Under the pieces are notes generated by a model. It made no database searches. It was not told where the DNA came from and saw only the letters and a program-made list of their open reading frames with translations. From positions 124,001 to 188,000 of the forward strand of contig CAVFAY010000001.1 in assembly GCA_963620595.1 (NCBI GenBank): 64,000 nt of DNA, given 5' to 3'. Both the position numbers and the translations under genes were made by a program. Origin of the DNA: Butyricicoccus_A sp963620595. GTDB taxonomy: Bacteria; Bacillota; Clostridia; Oscillospirales; Butyricicoccaceae. Shown one piece after another: positions 51,049 through 59,641 of the stretch. Numbering within the stretch: position 1 is the stretch's first letter; each line of letters opens with the position of its first letter.

Positions 51049-51067
51049 TCGTATTTTATTTTTGTGC

Positions 51068-51307
51068 TTACTTAGTCTGGTCCAAAGCCTGTGCAATCTG
51101 ATCTGGACATGAGGTTCCGCGTCCGCCGCAGTCAACGCCCTTAAATGCTTTGATAACCTGCTCTACCGGCATACCGGTAATCAGACGGCAAATACCCTTG
51201 AGGTTGCCGTTGCAACCGCCAATCACTTCGATGCTTTCTACCACGCCGTCCTTGACGCTGTAGTGAATTTCGCGGGAACAGGTTCCCTTTGTCTTATATA
51301 CACTCAT
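51068..51307 (-). CDS. TSCPD domain-containing protein (clostridial type)
   Basis: The 79-residue protein has the segment RGTSCPDQIAQAL, which gives the domain its name, and the upstream cysteines in GGCNGNLKGICRLI; this matches the short clostridial TSCPD family related to the C-terminus of the vitamin B12-dependent ribonucleotide reductase. The function of the stand-alone form is not known; the Cys pattern suggests metal binding. It is the last gene of the gmk-prkC cluster, 20 bp after thiN, and is followed by a strong terminator. Confidence 0.88.
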   Translation of the reverse strand: MSVYKTKGTCSREIHYSVKDGVVESIEVIGGCNGNLKGICRLITGMPVEQVIKAFKGVDCGGRGTSCPDQIAQALDQTK

Positions 51308-51327
51308 TTCAATATCCTCCTGTGTTT

Positions 51328-51954
51328 TTACTTGTCTTTGCTCTCAATCACTAGGGCACGACCTTTCCCGATAGTAATGGAATACTCCGATTTCACCGGC
51401 TCGTTGGATGTGGTGTACGGTTCAAAGCGAGAAACCTCTGCATCTGTCACAACATACTTGGTGCCGCGCAGTGTCAGACCGGTCAGCTTGCCATCCAGTG
51501 GGATAATCCCAACATACTTGTACGCTGAATCTGCCGAATAGATCAATGTGCCGCCGCCATGAAACGTCACGCGATTCCGGCTATCTATGAATATTCCCTC
51601 ACAGTCGTGCTCATATAAAAATTCCAGCAGAGAAAGATTGGAAAGAAAGTGGTCAATTCTGCCGCCCGATGCACAAACATAGGTGATTTGATTCGCACCG
51701 CGCCGCAGTGCCTCCCGCGTACAGCTGAGCAAATCGGTATCATCCTTTTCTGGCTTGAGCTGAATGACTTCTACATCAAAATCCGGATAATTGCCTGAAT
51801 CAAAATCTCCGACAACCAAATCCGGCTGAATACCGCAGGCCTGTGCATGACGCACGCCGCCATCTGCACAGATAATATAGTCTGCCCGCTCTGCCAGTGG
51901 CTTGACATAGTCGTAATCGCTCTCCGGTGCAGCAGCAATCATGAGCACGTTCAT
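51328..51954 (-). CDS. thiN: Thiamine diphosphokinase
   Basis: ThiN transfers diphosphate from ATP to thiamine to make thiamine diphosphate. The 208-residue protein has the family motifs ICADGGVRHA, PDLVVGDFDS, KPEKDDTDLLSC and SGGRIDHFLSNL. The ATG at 51954 overlaps the rsgA stop as ATGA, which decides the start. In many Firmicutes rpe lies between rsgA and thiN, but it is absent here. Confidence 0.93.
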   Translation of the reverse strand: MNVLMIAAAPESDYDYVKPLAERADYIICADGGVRHAQACGIQPDLVVGDFDSGNYPDFDVEVIQLKPEKDDTDLLSCTREALRRGANQITYVCASGGRIDHFLSNLSLLEFLYEHDCEGIFIDSRNRVTFHGGGTLIYSADSAYKYVGIIPLDGKLTGLTLRGTKYVVTDAEVSRFEPYTTSNEPVKSEYSITIGKGRALVIESKDK

Positions 51955-52838
51955 TTCAATTCCCACTCCTTTAGATTTCGGACACTTTCATACAGCTGAC
52001 AATAGCTTTCGTGTCGTTCTCTCGCAATTTTTCCGTCTGCAACCGCCTGCCGAATCGCACACCCTTTTTCCTTGACGTGCGCACAGCCAGTAAACTGGCA
52101 TTGATTGAGATATGGTTCAAATTCGCGGAAAGCATACTGCAAATCATCCTTGAGGATGAGATCCATGCGTTCCGCATCAAAAGCGGAAAATCCTGGCGTA
52201 TCTGCAATAAATCCACCGTTTTTCAGTTCAACCAGTTCCACATGTCGTGTCGTATGACGGCCGCGTTCGGTTTTTGGGCTAATCGCACCAGTTTCCATCT
52301 GAAACTTCGGATCAATGGCATTGAGCAAACTGGACTTTCCAACGCCGGAATTTCCTGCGAATGCAGAAATTTTCCCCGTCAGCTGGTCTCGAAGTGCTCC
52401 CACACCCTCGCCGGTCTGTGCGCTGACGCGGAAAACCTGAAATCCTGCCTGTGTGTAAATGTCATACAGACGATCTCCTGAATCGATATCACACTTATTG
52501 ATGACAATCAAAACATCCATTCCTTTGTGTTCTGCAATCGCTGTCACCTTATCAATCAGCAGCGTTTCTGTCACCGGTGGTGCTGCGCTGCATACAATGA
52601 CAAGCTGATCGATATTCGAGACCGCAGGCCGAATCAGTCTGTTTTTTCTTGGTTCAATTGACATAATGTAACCTGTACCGTCATCCTGCACTTCGATCAT
52701 GACGCGGTCACCGATTACGGGTTTTTGTGATGATTTGCGGAATTTTCCGCGTGCTTTGCATTCTACAACTCCAAAATCTGTGCGAATATAATAGAATCCG
52801 CCGATTCCCTTGAGAATGAAACCATTCTCTTGTTTCAT
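51951..52838 (-). CDS. rsgA: Ribosome small subunit-dependent GTPase A
   Basis: RsgA is the circularly permuted GTPase that matures the 30S subunit. The 295-residue protein has the N-terminal OB-fold, then NKCD (G4), GNSGVGKSSL (G1), DTPGF (G3), and the C-terminal zinc-binding motif in CQFTGCAHVKEKGCAI. Length is typical. It lies 21 bp after prkC, in the conserved prpC-prkC-rsgA order. Confidence 0.96.
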   Translation of the reverse strand: MKQENGFILKGIGGFYYIRTDFGVVECKARGKFRKSSQKPVIGDRVMIEVQDDGTGYIMSIEPRKNRLIRPAVSNIDQLVIVCSAAPPVTETLLIDKVTAIAEHKGMDVLIVINKCDIDSGDRLYDIYTQAGFQVFRVSAQTGEGVGALRDQLTGKISAFAGNSGVGKSSLLNAIDPKFQMETGAISPKTERGRHTTRHVELVELKNGGFIADTPGFSAFDAERMDLILKDDLQYAFREFEPYLNQCQFTGCAHVKEKGCAIRQAVADGKIARERHESYCQLYESVRNLKEWELK

Positions 52839-52859
52839 AACATCGTATTCCTTTATCTG

Positions 52860-54998
52860 TTATAGTTTGCTGAAATCAACATCCTGATCATAAATTGTCG
52901 AGCCGTCGACCGTTACAACAACGCGCTTGCTGCTGCTATAACTCACGCTACAGCTCGCGGTGCCGTTACTTGTGCGAACGGTATGGCTGTACAAGGTCGA
53001 TCCGCCGACGGAGATCGTGACACTACACGTGTCACGATCCGTCGGAAGGCTAACAGTAATTCTTGAAGAAGTTACGCTGACAGAAGCAGAACCTGTTCCT
53101 CCATTGTTATCATCATTATTATCGCTCGGCGTATCCGTTGCCGCTTCCTTGGCAATGGTGATGCCAACACTGGTGCCCTTTGCAACCTCTGTGCCGTATG
53201 GTACAGTTTGGCTAATAACGGTTCCTGCTGTCGCCGTACTCTCTTGCTCATGCACAGAGCCAAGCGACAAGCCCGCCTTTTCCAGTGCCGCAGTTGCCTG
53301 TTCTGTGGTCATGCCCGTCAGATTCGGAACTGTCTTATTCGTGTTCGCAGAACCGGAAGAAACAATGATGGTAACCGTAGAGCCAACCTCTACATCTTCA
53401 CCGGCATCCGGATCACTGCTGATGACATAACCCTGTGCGACGCTCTCCGAGGTCTTTTCTGTACGCTTTGCTTTTAGACCCTTGGCACGCAAAGCGCTCT
53501 GTGCTTCCTCGTAGCTCTTACCAGCCAAAGATGGAACCGAAACCGTATTGGTTTCTTCAGAATCTTCAACGACAGAAGCAAGTGTCAAGGAAACCTTTGT
53601 TCCAACGTCAATTGTCGTATTGGCTCTCGGATCCTGGTCAATAACATCGCCGTCCGAATAATTTTTGTTTTCTGCTTCGCTCTGTGTGAATTCCTGTTCC
53701 GTAATTTGGAAGCTAAAATCAGAGTAATCGCTATTGCCCTTGATATCCTTTGAATAATTCAAGCCAACAAACTGCGGCACTTCCAGCGTCTTTGTGTCAT
53801 TGCTTCCGTTCATCAGATTCTTCGCAAAAAGTGCTGCGATAGCAATCAGGACAACAATCACTGCGCCGACAATAATCTTGCCTGTGCCGCCTTTTTTCTT
53901 ATGACCGCTGCTTGTACGCCGCTCAACTGGTGATTCGTAGTCGTCTTGATCATCATATAGATCAGCAGACCGTTGTACATAATTGCTGTTGGTCTGTGGA
54001 CGGCTCTGACTCTCTGTCGCGCGCGGCACGTATTGAGTCGCATCCTCGTCTGCCGCAGGCGTGCGCGGAATATACTGTGTTGCCTCACCGTCCTCATTGT
54101 TATATGAGATGGCGCGGGTCTCATCCAGATCGCTGTTGTGTGAAGAGTAATTCAGCACTAAATTTGGATTGGAACGCAGACGTTCCATATCACGGAACAT
54201 ATCCATCGCAGAGCTGTACCGCTGGTTGGCATTGGCACACATCGCGTGCATGACAATCTCATCCATTGCTTTCGGGATCTCCGGTACAATACTGCTTGGC
54301 ACCGGCGGCACAGTATTCAAATGCTGCATAACAACGGCAACAGCCGTATCGCCTCGGAACGGCAGCGTGCCGGTCAGCATTTCATACATGACAATGCCCA
54401 ACGAGTACAAGTCCGTGCGGAAATCCACCTTAATGCCTTTGGCCTGCTCTGGCGAGATATAATGCACGGAACCAATTGCTTCGGATGATACTTTGCGTGT
54501 CTCCTGGCTGTTGGCGAAGCTGGCAATGCCAAAGTCCATGACCTTTGCCGTGCCATCACGCAGCAGCATAATATTCTGCGGCTTAATATCCTGATGGATG
54601 ATACCGCGGCTGTGCGCGTGATCCAGAGCACGCGCTACCTGCTGTGCAAAATACAGAGTTTCCTGCCATGTCAGGTGATGCTTTTTACGAAGATAATCCT
54701 TTAGAGTAACACCCTCACACAGTTCCATAACGATGTATTCCGGACAATTCTCCGTGTGACATACATCATAGATCGAAACAATATTGTTCTGTGAGAGCTT
54801 GGCTACCGCCTGTGCCTCATTATAAAAGCGCTTGCGGAACTCCTCATCCTGAGAAAATTCTTCTTTCAGAACCTTAATGGCAACGTAACGATGGAGAACG
54901 GTGCAGTATGCCTTATATACAATGGCCATACCACCGATTCCTATCACCTCGCGGACTTCATACCGTCCTCCGAGTGTCTGTCCAACTAAATTTTCCAT
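52860..54998 (-). CDS. prkC: PASTA-domain Ser/Thr protein kinase PrkC
   Basis: The 712-residue membrane kinase senses cell-wall fragments and regulates growth and spore germination. It has a kinase domain (residues 12-275: Lys42, DFG at 155-157), a linker with repeated ATQY(I/V)PR at 306-312 and 320-326, a membrane segment at 376-392, three PASTA domains (about 405-474, 486-548, 555-617) and a C-terminal Ig-like domain (638-712). The catalytic loop reads HQD at 135-137 instead of the usual HRD, making it a non-RD kinase. The ATG at 54998 is eight bases after GGAG. Confidence 0.95.
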   Translation of the reverse strand: MENLVGQTLGGRYEVREVIGIGGMAIVYKAYCTVLHRYVAIKVLKEEFSQDEEFRKRFYNEAQAVAKLSQNNIVSIYDVCHTENCPEYIVMELCEGVTLKDYLRKKHHLTWQETLYFAQQVARALDHAHSRGIIHQDIKPQNIMLLRDGTAKVMDFGIASFANSQETRKVSSEAIGSVHYISPEQAKGIKVDFRTDLYSLGIVMYEMLTGTLPFRGDTAVAVVMQHLNTVPPVPSSIVPEIPKAMDEIVMHAMCANANQRYSSAMDMFRDMERLRSNPNLVLNYSSHNSDLDETRAISYNNEDGEATQYIPRTPAADEDATQYVPRATESQSRPQTNSNYVQRSADLYDDQDDYESPVERRTSSGHKKKGGTGKIIVGAVIVVLIAIAALFAKNLMNGSNDTKTLEVPQFVGLNYSKDIKGNSDYSDFSFQITEQEFTQSEAENKNYSDGDVIDQDPRANTTIDVGTKVSLTLASVVEDSEETNTVSVPSLAGKSYEEAQSALRAKGLKAKRTEKTSESVAQGYVISSDPDAGEDVEVGSTVTIIVSSGSANTNKTVPNLTGMTTEQATAALEKAGLSLGSVHEQESTATAGTVISQTVPYGTEVAKGTSVGITIAKEAATDTPSDNNDDNNGGTGSASVSVTSSRITVSLPTDRDTCSVTISVGGSTLYSHTVRTSNGTASCSVSYSSSKRVVVTVDGSTIYDQDVDFSKL

Positions 54999-55009
54999 TC
55001 CCATGTCTC

Positions 55010-55741
55010 CTACTTGGTGTACAATACAACAGTAATATTGTCATTTCCACCGGCTTTGCAAGCCAGCTCAATCAATCGCGAGCACGCCAGTTCCATGGTC
55101 TCAGCCTGTGAAACAATCGCAGCAATTTCTGCATCTGTCACCGGACCGCTTAGACCATCTGAACACAGAAGCAATGTCTGCCCTTCGTGCATCTTAATTT
55201 CATATACATCTGCTTCCACGCTGCTATCTACGCCGACCGCTCGTGTGATAAGATTGCGTCCCGGATATGTCTTAGCTTCCGCTTGGGTCAATCGTCCGCT
55301 GCGAACCATCTCAGCAACCAGCGAATGGTCAGAACTCATCTGGGCGATTTTATTTGTGTCAATCAGATAGGCGCGAGAATCGCCAACATTGGCAAGAATC
55401 ACGCGGTCATCCACACAAATTCCACCGACCAACGTCGTGCCCATACCATTATATGTCGGGGAAGATTGGGACAGCTCAAACACTTCTGTATTTGCCAAAT
55501 CCACAGCTTTTTCGACCAAATCTGCCAGCGCATCTGAGCTGGTATCTGCCGGATCGACTGTCTTGATGGTTTTTAAGAAGCGATCTGCTGCACGCTCACT
55601 GGCAATGTTTCCGGCGCGAGCACCGCCCATACCATCGCAGAGAACGAGGAATCCCATGCCTGTTTCCGGAACGTCCAAGCGAAAAGTATCCTGATTGTTC
55701 GCTCGAACCAGACCTTTATCGGTTTTGCCGTATGCTTTCAT
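55010..55741 (-). CDS. prpC: PP2C-family protein phosphatase (Stp1/PrpC)
   Basis: The 243-residue metal-dependent phosphatase reverses PrkC phosphorylation. Motifs include RANNQDTF, DGMGG, MGTTLVGG, GDSRAYL, SDGLSGPVTD and GGNDNITVVL, with the Asp residues for metal binding. The start at 55741 is four bases after the rlmN stop. It lies directly upstream of prkC, in the conserved order, so the two form a signalling pair. Confidence 0.96.
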   Translation of the reverse strand: MKAYGKTDKGLVRANNQDTFRLDVPETGMGFLVLCDGMGGARAGNIASERAADRFLKTIKTVDPADTSSDALADLVEKAVDLANTEVFELSQSSPTYNGMGTTLVGGICVDDRVILANVGDSRAYLIDTNKIAQMSSDHSLVAEMVRSGRLTQAEAKTYPGRNLITRAVGVDSSVEADVYEIKMHEGQTLLLCSDGLSGPVTDAEIAAIVSQAETMELACSRLIELACKAGGNDNITVVLYTK

Positions 55742-55745
55742 TCTA

Positions 55746-56792
55746 TCACTCTTTCCCGAACGTTTCACCTATATGCCTGCGGCGCAGCTGCCCACAGGAT
55801 GCGTCAATGTCCGGACCTAATGTGCGCCGAACTGTCACAGTGACTCCGTTCTTTTCCAATATATTTTGAAAAGCCGCGACATGCTCCTTCGAAGAAGTAC
55901 GCAGTCCGCTCTCCGTAACGTGATTTAAGGGGATTAGATTTACATGTGCCGGACGTCCGCGCAGCAGATCCGCCAGTTTTTTCGCCTGCCATGGACGATC
56001 ACTGACACCATCGATCATCGTATATTCATACGAAATTCTGCGTCCTGTCATATCAAAATAATCTCGGCAGGCTGCAATCAGCTGCTCTACCGGGAAGCTC
56101 TTGTTAACCGGCATCGTGGCACTGCGGCTCTCGTTGTCCGGAGAATGCAGAGAAATCGACAGCGTAATCTGCAATTTTTCTTTTGCAAGACAACGGATCT
56201 GCGGCACCAACCCCGATGTAGATAGAGAAATATGCCGCTGCCCAATATGCAGACCTTCCGGTGCGCCGACTAACTGGATAAAGCGCAATACGTTATCATA
56301 GTTGTCCAGCGGCTCGCCGGTTCCCATCAAGACAATATTGGAAATGCGCTCGCCGGTGTCTTTTTGCATAAATAGGATCTGGTCAAGGATTTCACCTGCG
56401 GACAGACTTCTGACCAATCCGCCCAGACCCGATGCGCAAAATTTACAGCCCATCCGGCAGCCCACCTGAGATGACACACAGGCAGAATTTCCGTGATGAT
56501 ACCGCATGAATACGCTCTCAATGCAGTTGCCATCGTGCAGCTCCCACAGATATTTAATGGTTCCATCCACCTTAGAAACCTGCTTGCGCAGGATCTTCGG
56601 TGTTGTCAACAGATACTGTTCGGACAGCTTGGCGCGAAGCGGCTTAGAAACATTGGTCATCTCGTCAAACGAAGAAACGCCCTGATGCAGCCATTGAAAA
56701 ACTTGTCCTGCGCGAAACGGTTTCTCACCCATCGCGCGCAATTCTTCCTTCAGCTCCGGCAGTGTCCGGCATTTAATCTCAGGTTTTGTCAT
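55746..56792 (-). CDS. rlmN: Dual-specificity 23S rRNA/tRNA (adenine-C2)-methyltransferase
   Basis: RlmN is a radical-SAM enzyme that makes m2A in 23S rRNA and tRNA. The 348-residue protein has the iron-sulfur motif CRMGCKFC (C-x3-C-x2-C) and the mechanistic cysteine in DASCGQLRRR near the C-terminus. VSSQVGCRMGC is the family signature. It lies three bases after rsmB and four bases before prpC. Confidence 0.97.
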   Translation of the reverse strand: MTKPEIKCRTLPELKEELRAMGEKPFRAGQVFQWLHQGVSSFDEMTNVSKPLRAKLSEQYLLTTPKILRKQVSKVDGTIKYLWELHDGNCIESVFMRYHHGNSACVSSQVGCRMGCKFCASGLGGLVRSLSAGEILDQILFMQKDTGERISNIVLMGTGEPLDNYDNVLRFIQLVGAPEGLHIGQRHISLSTSGLVPQIRCLAKEKLQITLSISLHSPDNESRSATMPVNKSFPVEQLIAACRDYFDMTGRRISYEYTMIDGVSDRPWQAKKLADLLRGRPAHVNLIPLNHVTESGLRTSSKEHVAAFQNILEKNGVTVTVRRTLGPDIDASCGQLRRRHIGETFGKE

Positions 56793-56795
56793 ATG

Positions 56796-58175
56796 TCAAA
56801 TCTCCGATGAAAGCACAGATGTGCTCTCATCCTTTTTATAGTAAGCCATTTTACGGAATTTTGCAACAAAAAATCCATCCGTGTGATGCACCTGTGGTAG
56901 TAGAGTGACGAACCCATCCACAGGTTGTTCACATACCGAAAGAGAAAATATCTGTTTTTCAAACTGCGAGGCGCTCTGCAAAAATGCTTTCACAATTTCT
57001 TCGTTTTCTCGACGCAGTACCGTACAGGTTGAATAAACCAAAATTCCATCTTTTTTTACATATCGCGCAGCATTTTTTAAAATTGCCAACTGAATCTCCG
57101 GCAGGGATTCCAGTGCAGCCGCGTCTTTATACCGAATTTCCGGCTTTTTACGAATAATACCTAAGCCAGAGCACGGTACATCGCATAGCACATAGTCGAA
57201 CGCTTCTTCCCATTCTGGGCGAAACTGAGCCGCATCTTGCAACTGGGTGTCAATATTGGTAAGCCCCAGACGCTGTGCTCCCTCTCGGATCTTATCCAAT
57301 TTGTGCGCGTAAATATCGCACGAAGTCACGGACCCAGTATTTTTCATCCGCTCTGCAGCAAAAAAACTTTTGCCGCCCGGCGCAGCACAGCAATCCAGCA
57401 CGCGGCTGTTTAGCTTCGGATCGAGTGCATATACGCTCATTTGACTCGCACCGTCCTGTACCGTGACGAGACCTTCCTGAAAGACATCAAGCTGCTCCAA
57501 ACTACCAGTTCCAGAAACCGTCAGGCAGTTTGGAATGGTCTCATGTATGTGGACGCAAACGCCTTGCGCTTCCAAACGTGCCCGCACGGTGTCTGTATTC
57601 GTTTTCAGCGTATTAACGCGCAAAACGGTTTGTGCCGGTTCATTATCCGCCTCCAACAGCAGTCGCGTCTGTTTGATGCCGAACTGCTCCAAATACAACT
57701 CCGTCAGCCAGCGCGGATGACTATACCGCAGCGAATAGTATTCCGCTTTGGTCTCGCAATTTGGCTGCGGCAGTGCATCAATATTTCGCGCAATGGTCCG
57801 CAGCAGACCATTGACATAGCTTACTGTGCGTGGATCTGCCCGACACAGGGAACGTGCCAGCCGTACGCTTTCATTGACCGCTGCTGAATTAGGGATCCGA
57901 TCCATCCAGACCATCTGATATACAGCCAGACGCAAAATATCTAGAATTCGCGGCTTGACCTTTTTTAGGCGAACTTTGGAGTAATGCGCGAGATAAAAAT
58001 CGCACATCGCCTGGTTTTGCAGGACGCCGCCGACCAACGCTGTTGCCAGTGCGGCATCTCGTTTTGAAAGACTTGCCGCATATTTTTTCAGTGCTGGAGC
58101 ACTCCATGCATCTTCTTCGCGAATCGCAAACAGTGCTCGTGTTGCCGCCTCACGAGCAGATGTGTTCTCATGCAT
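56796..58175 (-). CDS. rsmB: 16S rRNA (cytosine-C5)-methyltransferase RsmB
   Basis: RsmB makes m5C967 in 16S rRNA. The 459-residue protein has an N-terminal NusB-like domain (SAREAATRALFAIREEDAWS onward) and a C-terminal methyltransferase domain with CCAAPGGKSFF, the catalytic Cys in CDVPCSGLGII and VYSTCT. The ATG at 58175 is six bases after AGGAGG; an upstream in-frame ATG overlapping the fmt stop is less likely. Confidence 0.95.
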   Translation of the reverse strand: MHENTSAREAATRALFAIREEDAWSAPALKKYAASLSKRDAALATALVGGVLQNQAMCDFYLAHYSKVRLKKVKPRILDILRLAVYQMVWMDRIPNSAAVNESVRLARSLCRADPRTVSYVNGLLRTIARNIDALPQPNCETKAEYYSLRYSHPRWLTELYLEQFGIKQTRLLLEADNEPAQTVLRVNTLKTNTDTVRARLEAQGVCVHIHETIPNCLTVSGTGSLEQLDVFQEGLVTVQDGASQMSVYALDPKLNSRVLDCCAAPGGKSFFAAERMKNTGSVTSCDIYAHKLDKIREGAQRLGLTNIDTQLQDAAQFRPEWEEAFDYVLCDVPCSGLGIIRKKPEIRYKDAAALESLPEIQLAILKNAARYVKKDGILVYSTCTVLRRENEEIVKAFLQSASQFEKQIFSLSVCEQPVDGFVTLLPQVHHTDGFFVAKFRKMAYYKKDESTSVLSSEI

Positions 58176-58198
58176 TTCATTCCTCCTTTCGTCTCTCA

Positions 58199-59131
58199 TC
58201 AGCCAAGAACCGTTCCAATCTCCATGGCGTGGCCACGCAAATAGTCGCCAGCTGCCATGCGCTTTTTGCCGACCATCTGAATTTCTGTAATCTGCAATAC
58301 GCGTCCATCACCGCACGCAACAAACAGACCCTTTTTCGGATCAGCAGTCGTCACTGTGCCCGCCGGAACCTGTGTCGTCTGGTCAGTCAGGCGAGACTGA
58401 AACAGCTTGAGACGCACATCGCCGCGATTCGTCACGGCAACCGGCCACGGATCCAATCCGCGAATCTGGTTATGCACCTGCTGCGCAGGTTTGCTCCAAT
58501 CGACTACGGACATATTCTTGCTCAAAACGGATACATAGGTGGCCTGAGCATCATCCTGCGGCTTACGCTGGATGCCCTGCGGCAGCTGCTCCAACGTCTC
58601 TGCCAACAGGTCTGCGCCCATCGCTGCCAGCCGGCCAAACAGCTCACCAGCAGTTTCATTTTCACCAATCGGTGTTTCTTTTGTCAACAAAATATCACCA
58701 GTGTCCAGCCCACGATCCATATACATGGTTGTCACACCTGCGGTCTGTTCGCCATCGAGTACCATCCATTGAATTGGCGCCGCGCCGCGGTATTTCGGCA
58801 GCAAAGAGCCGTGCACATTGATGCAACCGTACTTCGGCAAATCCAGCACATAGCTCGGCAGCAGCTTGCCATACGCCACAACGATGATAACCTCCGGATT
58901 CAGCTCACGCAACAGTTCCAGCTGGCTTTCATTTTTGAAGGAATCCGGCTGATATACTGGGATATTATGTGTCAAGGCGAGCTGCTTTACAGGCGGCGGT
59001 GTCAGCTTCATTTTGCGTCCCTGTGGCTTGTCTGGCTGCGTAAACACACCGACAATCTCATGTTTGTCTGCAATTAAGCGTTCGAGCGAGTTTACCGCAA
59101 AGTCCGGCGTACCCATAAAGACCAGTCTCAT
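58199..59131 (-). CDS. fmt: Methionyl-tRNA formyltransferase
   Basis: Fmt formylates Met-tRNA-fMet with 10-formyl-THF. The 310-residue protein begins RLVFMGTPDFAVNSLERL and has VAYGKLLP, NVHGSLLPKYRGAAPIQW and TGVT-like (AGVTTMYMDRGLDTGD) segments with the catalytic Asn, His and Asp. It overlaps def by four bases. Confidence 0.97.
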   Translation of the reverse strand: MRLVFMGTPDFAVNSLERLIADKHEIVGVFTQPDKPQGRKMKLTPPPVKQLALTHNIPVYQPDSFKNESQLELLRELNPEVIIVVAYGKLLPSYVLDLPKYGCINVHGSLLPKYRGAAPIQWMVLDGEQTAGVTTMYMDRGLDTGDILLTKETPIGENETAGELFGRLAAMGADLLAETLEQLPQGIQRKPQDDAQATYVSVLSKNMSVVDWSKPAQQVHNQIRGLDPWPVAVTNRGDVRLKLFQSRLTDQTTQVPAGTVTTADPKKGLFVACGDGRVLQITEIQMVGKKRMAAGDYLRGHAMEIGTVLG

Positions 59132-59613
59132 TCTGCCTCGTCCTCTTCCTCATCATAGTGGATATACTCCGTCACCTTTTCGGTAAAGACATGTCCATCG
59201 AGATGGTCAATTTCGTGCAGGAAAGCACGTGCCGTCAAATCCTGAGACTTGACCGTGAACCATTCACCGTTTCTATCCTGCGCACGAACTGTTACAATGC
59301 GCGGACGGGTAACCATACCAAATTTATTTGGGAAACTGAGACAGCCTTCCGAGCCGGTCTGCTCACCTTCAGTTTCTATCACTTCCGGATTGACCATCTC
59401 AATGATTCTGTCATTGTCCAACGTATCCAGCACGACACAGACACGGCGCATATAGCCGATCTGCGGACCTGCCAGACCGACGCCGTTGGCATCCAGCATC
59501 GTCTGCGTCATATCCGTCAGGATATTTCCCAACTTCTTATCAAATTTTGTCACCGGATGACACTTCTTGTACAGAATCGGATCCGGATCATAAATAATTG
59601 GTCTTACAGCCAT
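59128..59613 (-). CDS. def: Peptide deformylase
   Basis: Def removes the N-formyl group from nascent proteins. The 161-residue metalloenzyme has the three motifs GVGLAGPQIG (about residues 44-53), EGCLSFP and HEIDHLDG, with Cys and two His as metal ligands. The ATG at 59613 (MAVRPIIYDPDPILYKKC) is preceded by AAAGAGGAG; in-frame upstream sequence overlaps priA and is not conserved. It is coupled to fmt by an ATGA overlap. Confidence 0.96.
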   Translation of the reverse strand: MAVRPIIYDPDPILYKKCHPVTKFDKKLGNILTDMTQTMLDANGVGLAGPQIGYMRRVCVVLDTLDNDRIIEMVNPEVIETEGEQTGSEGCLSFPNKFGMVTRPRIVTVRAQDRNGEWFTVKSQDLTARAFLHEIDHLDGHVFTEKVTEYIHYDEEEDEAE

Positions 59614-59641
59614 AGTAAACTCCTCTTTATTTTTATTTCTT

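Larger units (their letters stand above)
50706..51067. other. Gene-free region between the aminotransferase and TSCPD genes
   Basis: This 362-bp AT-rich stretch holds the aminotransferase promoter (50798-50826), the TSCPD gene terminator (51020-51048) and two short dyads, AATGCA/TGCATT at 50935-50949 and TGCAGT/ACTGCA at 50985-51003. I see no reading frame with a ribosome-binding site. Confidence 0.6.
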
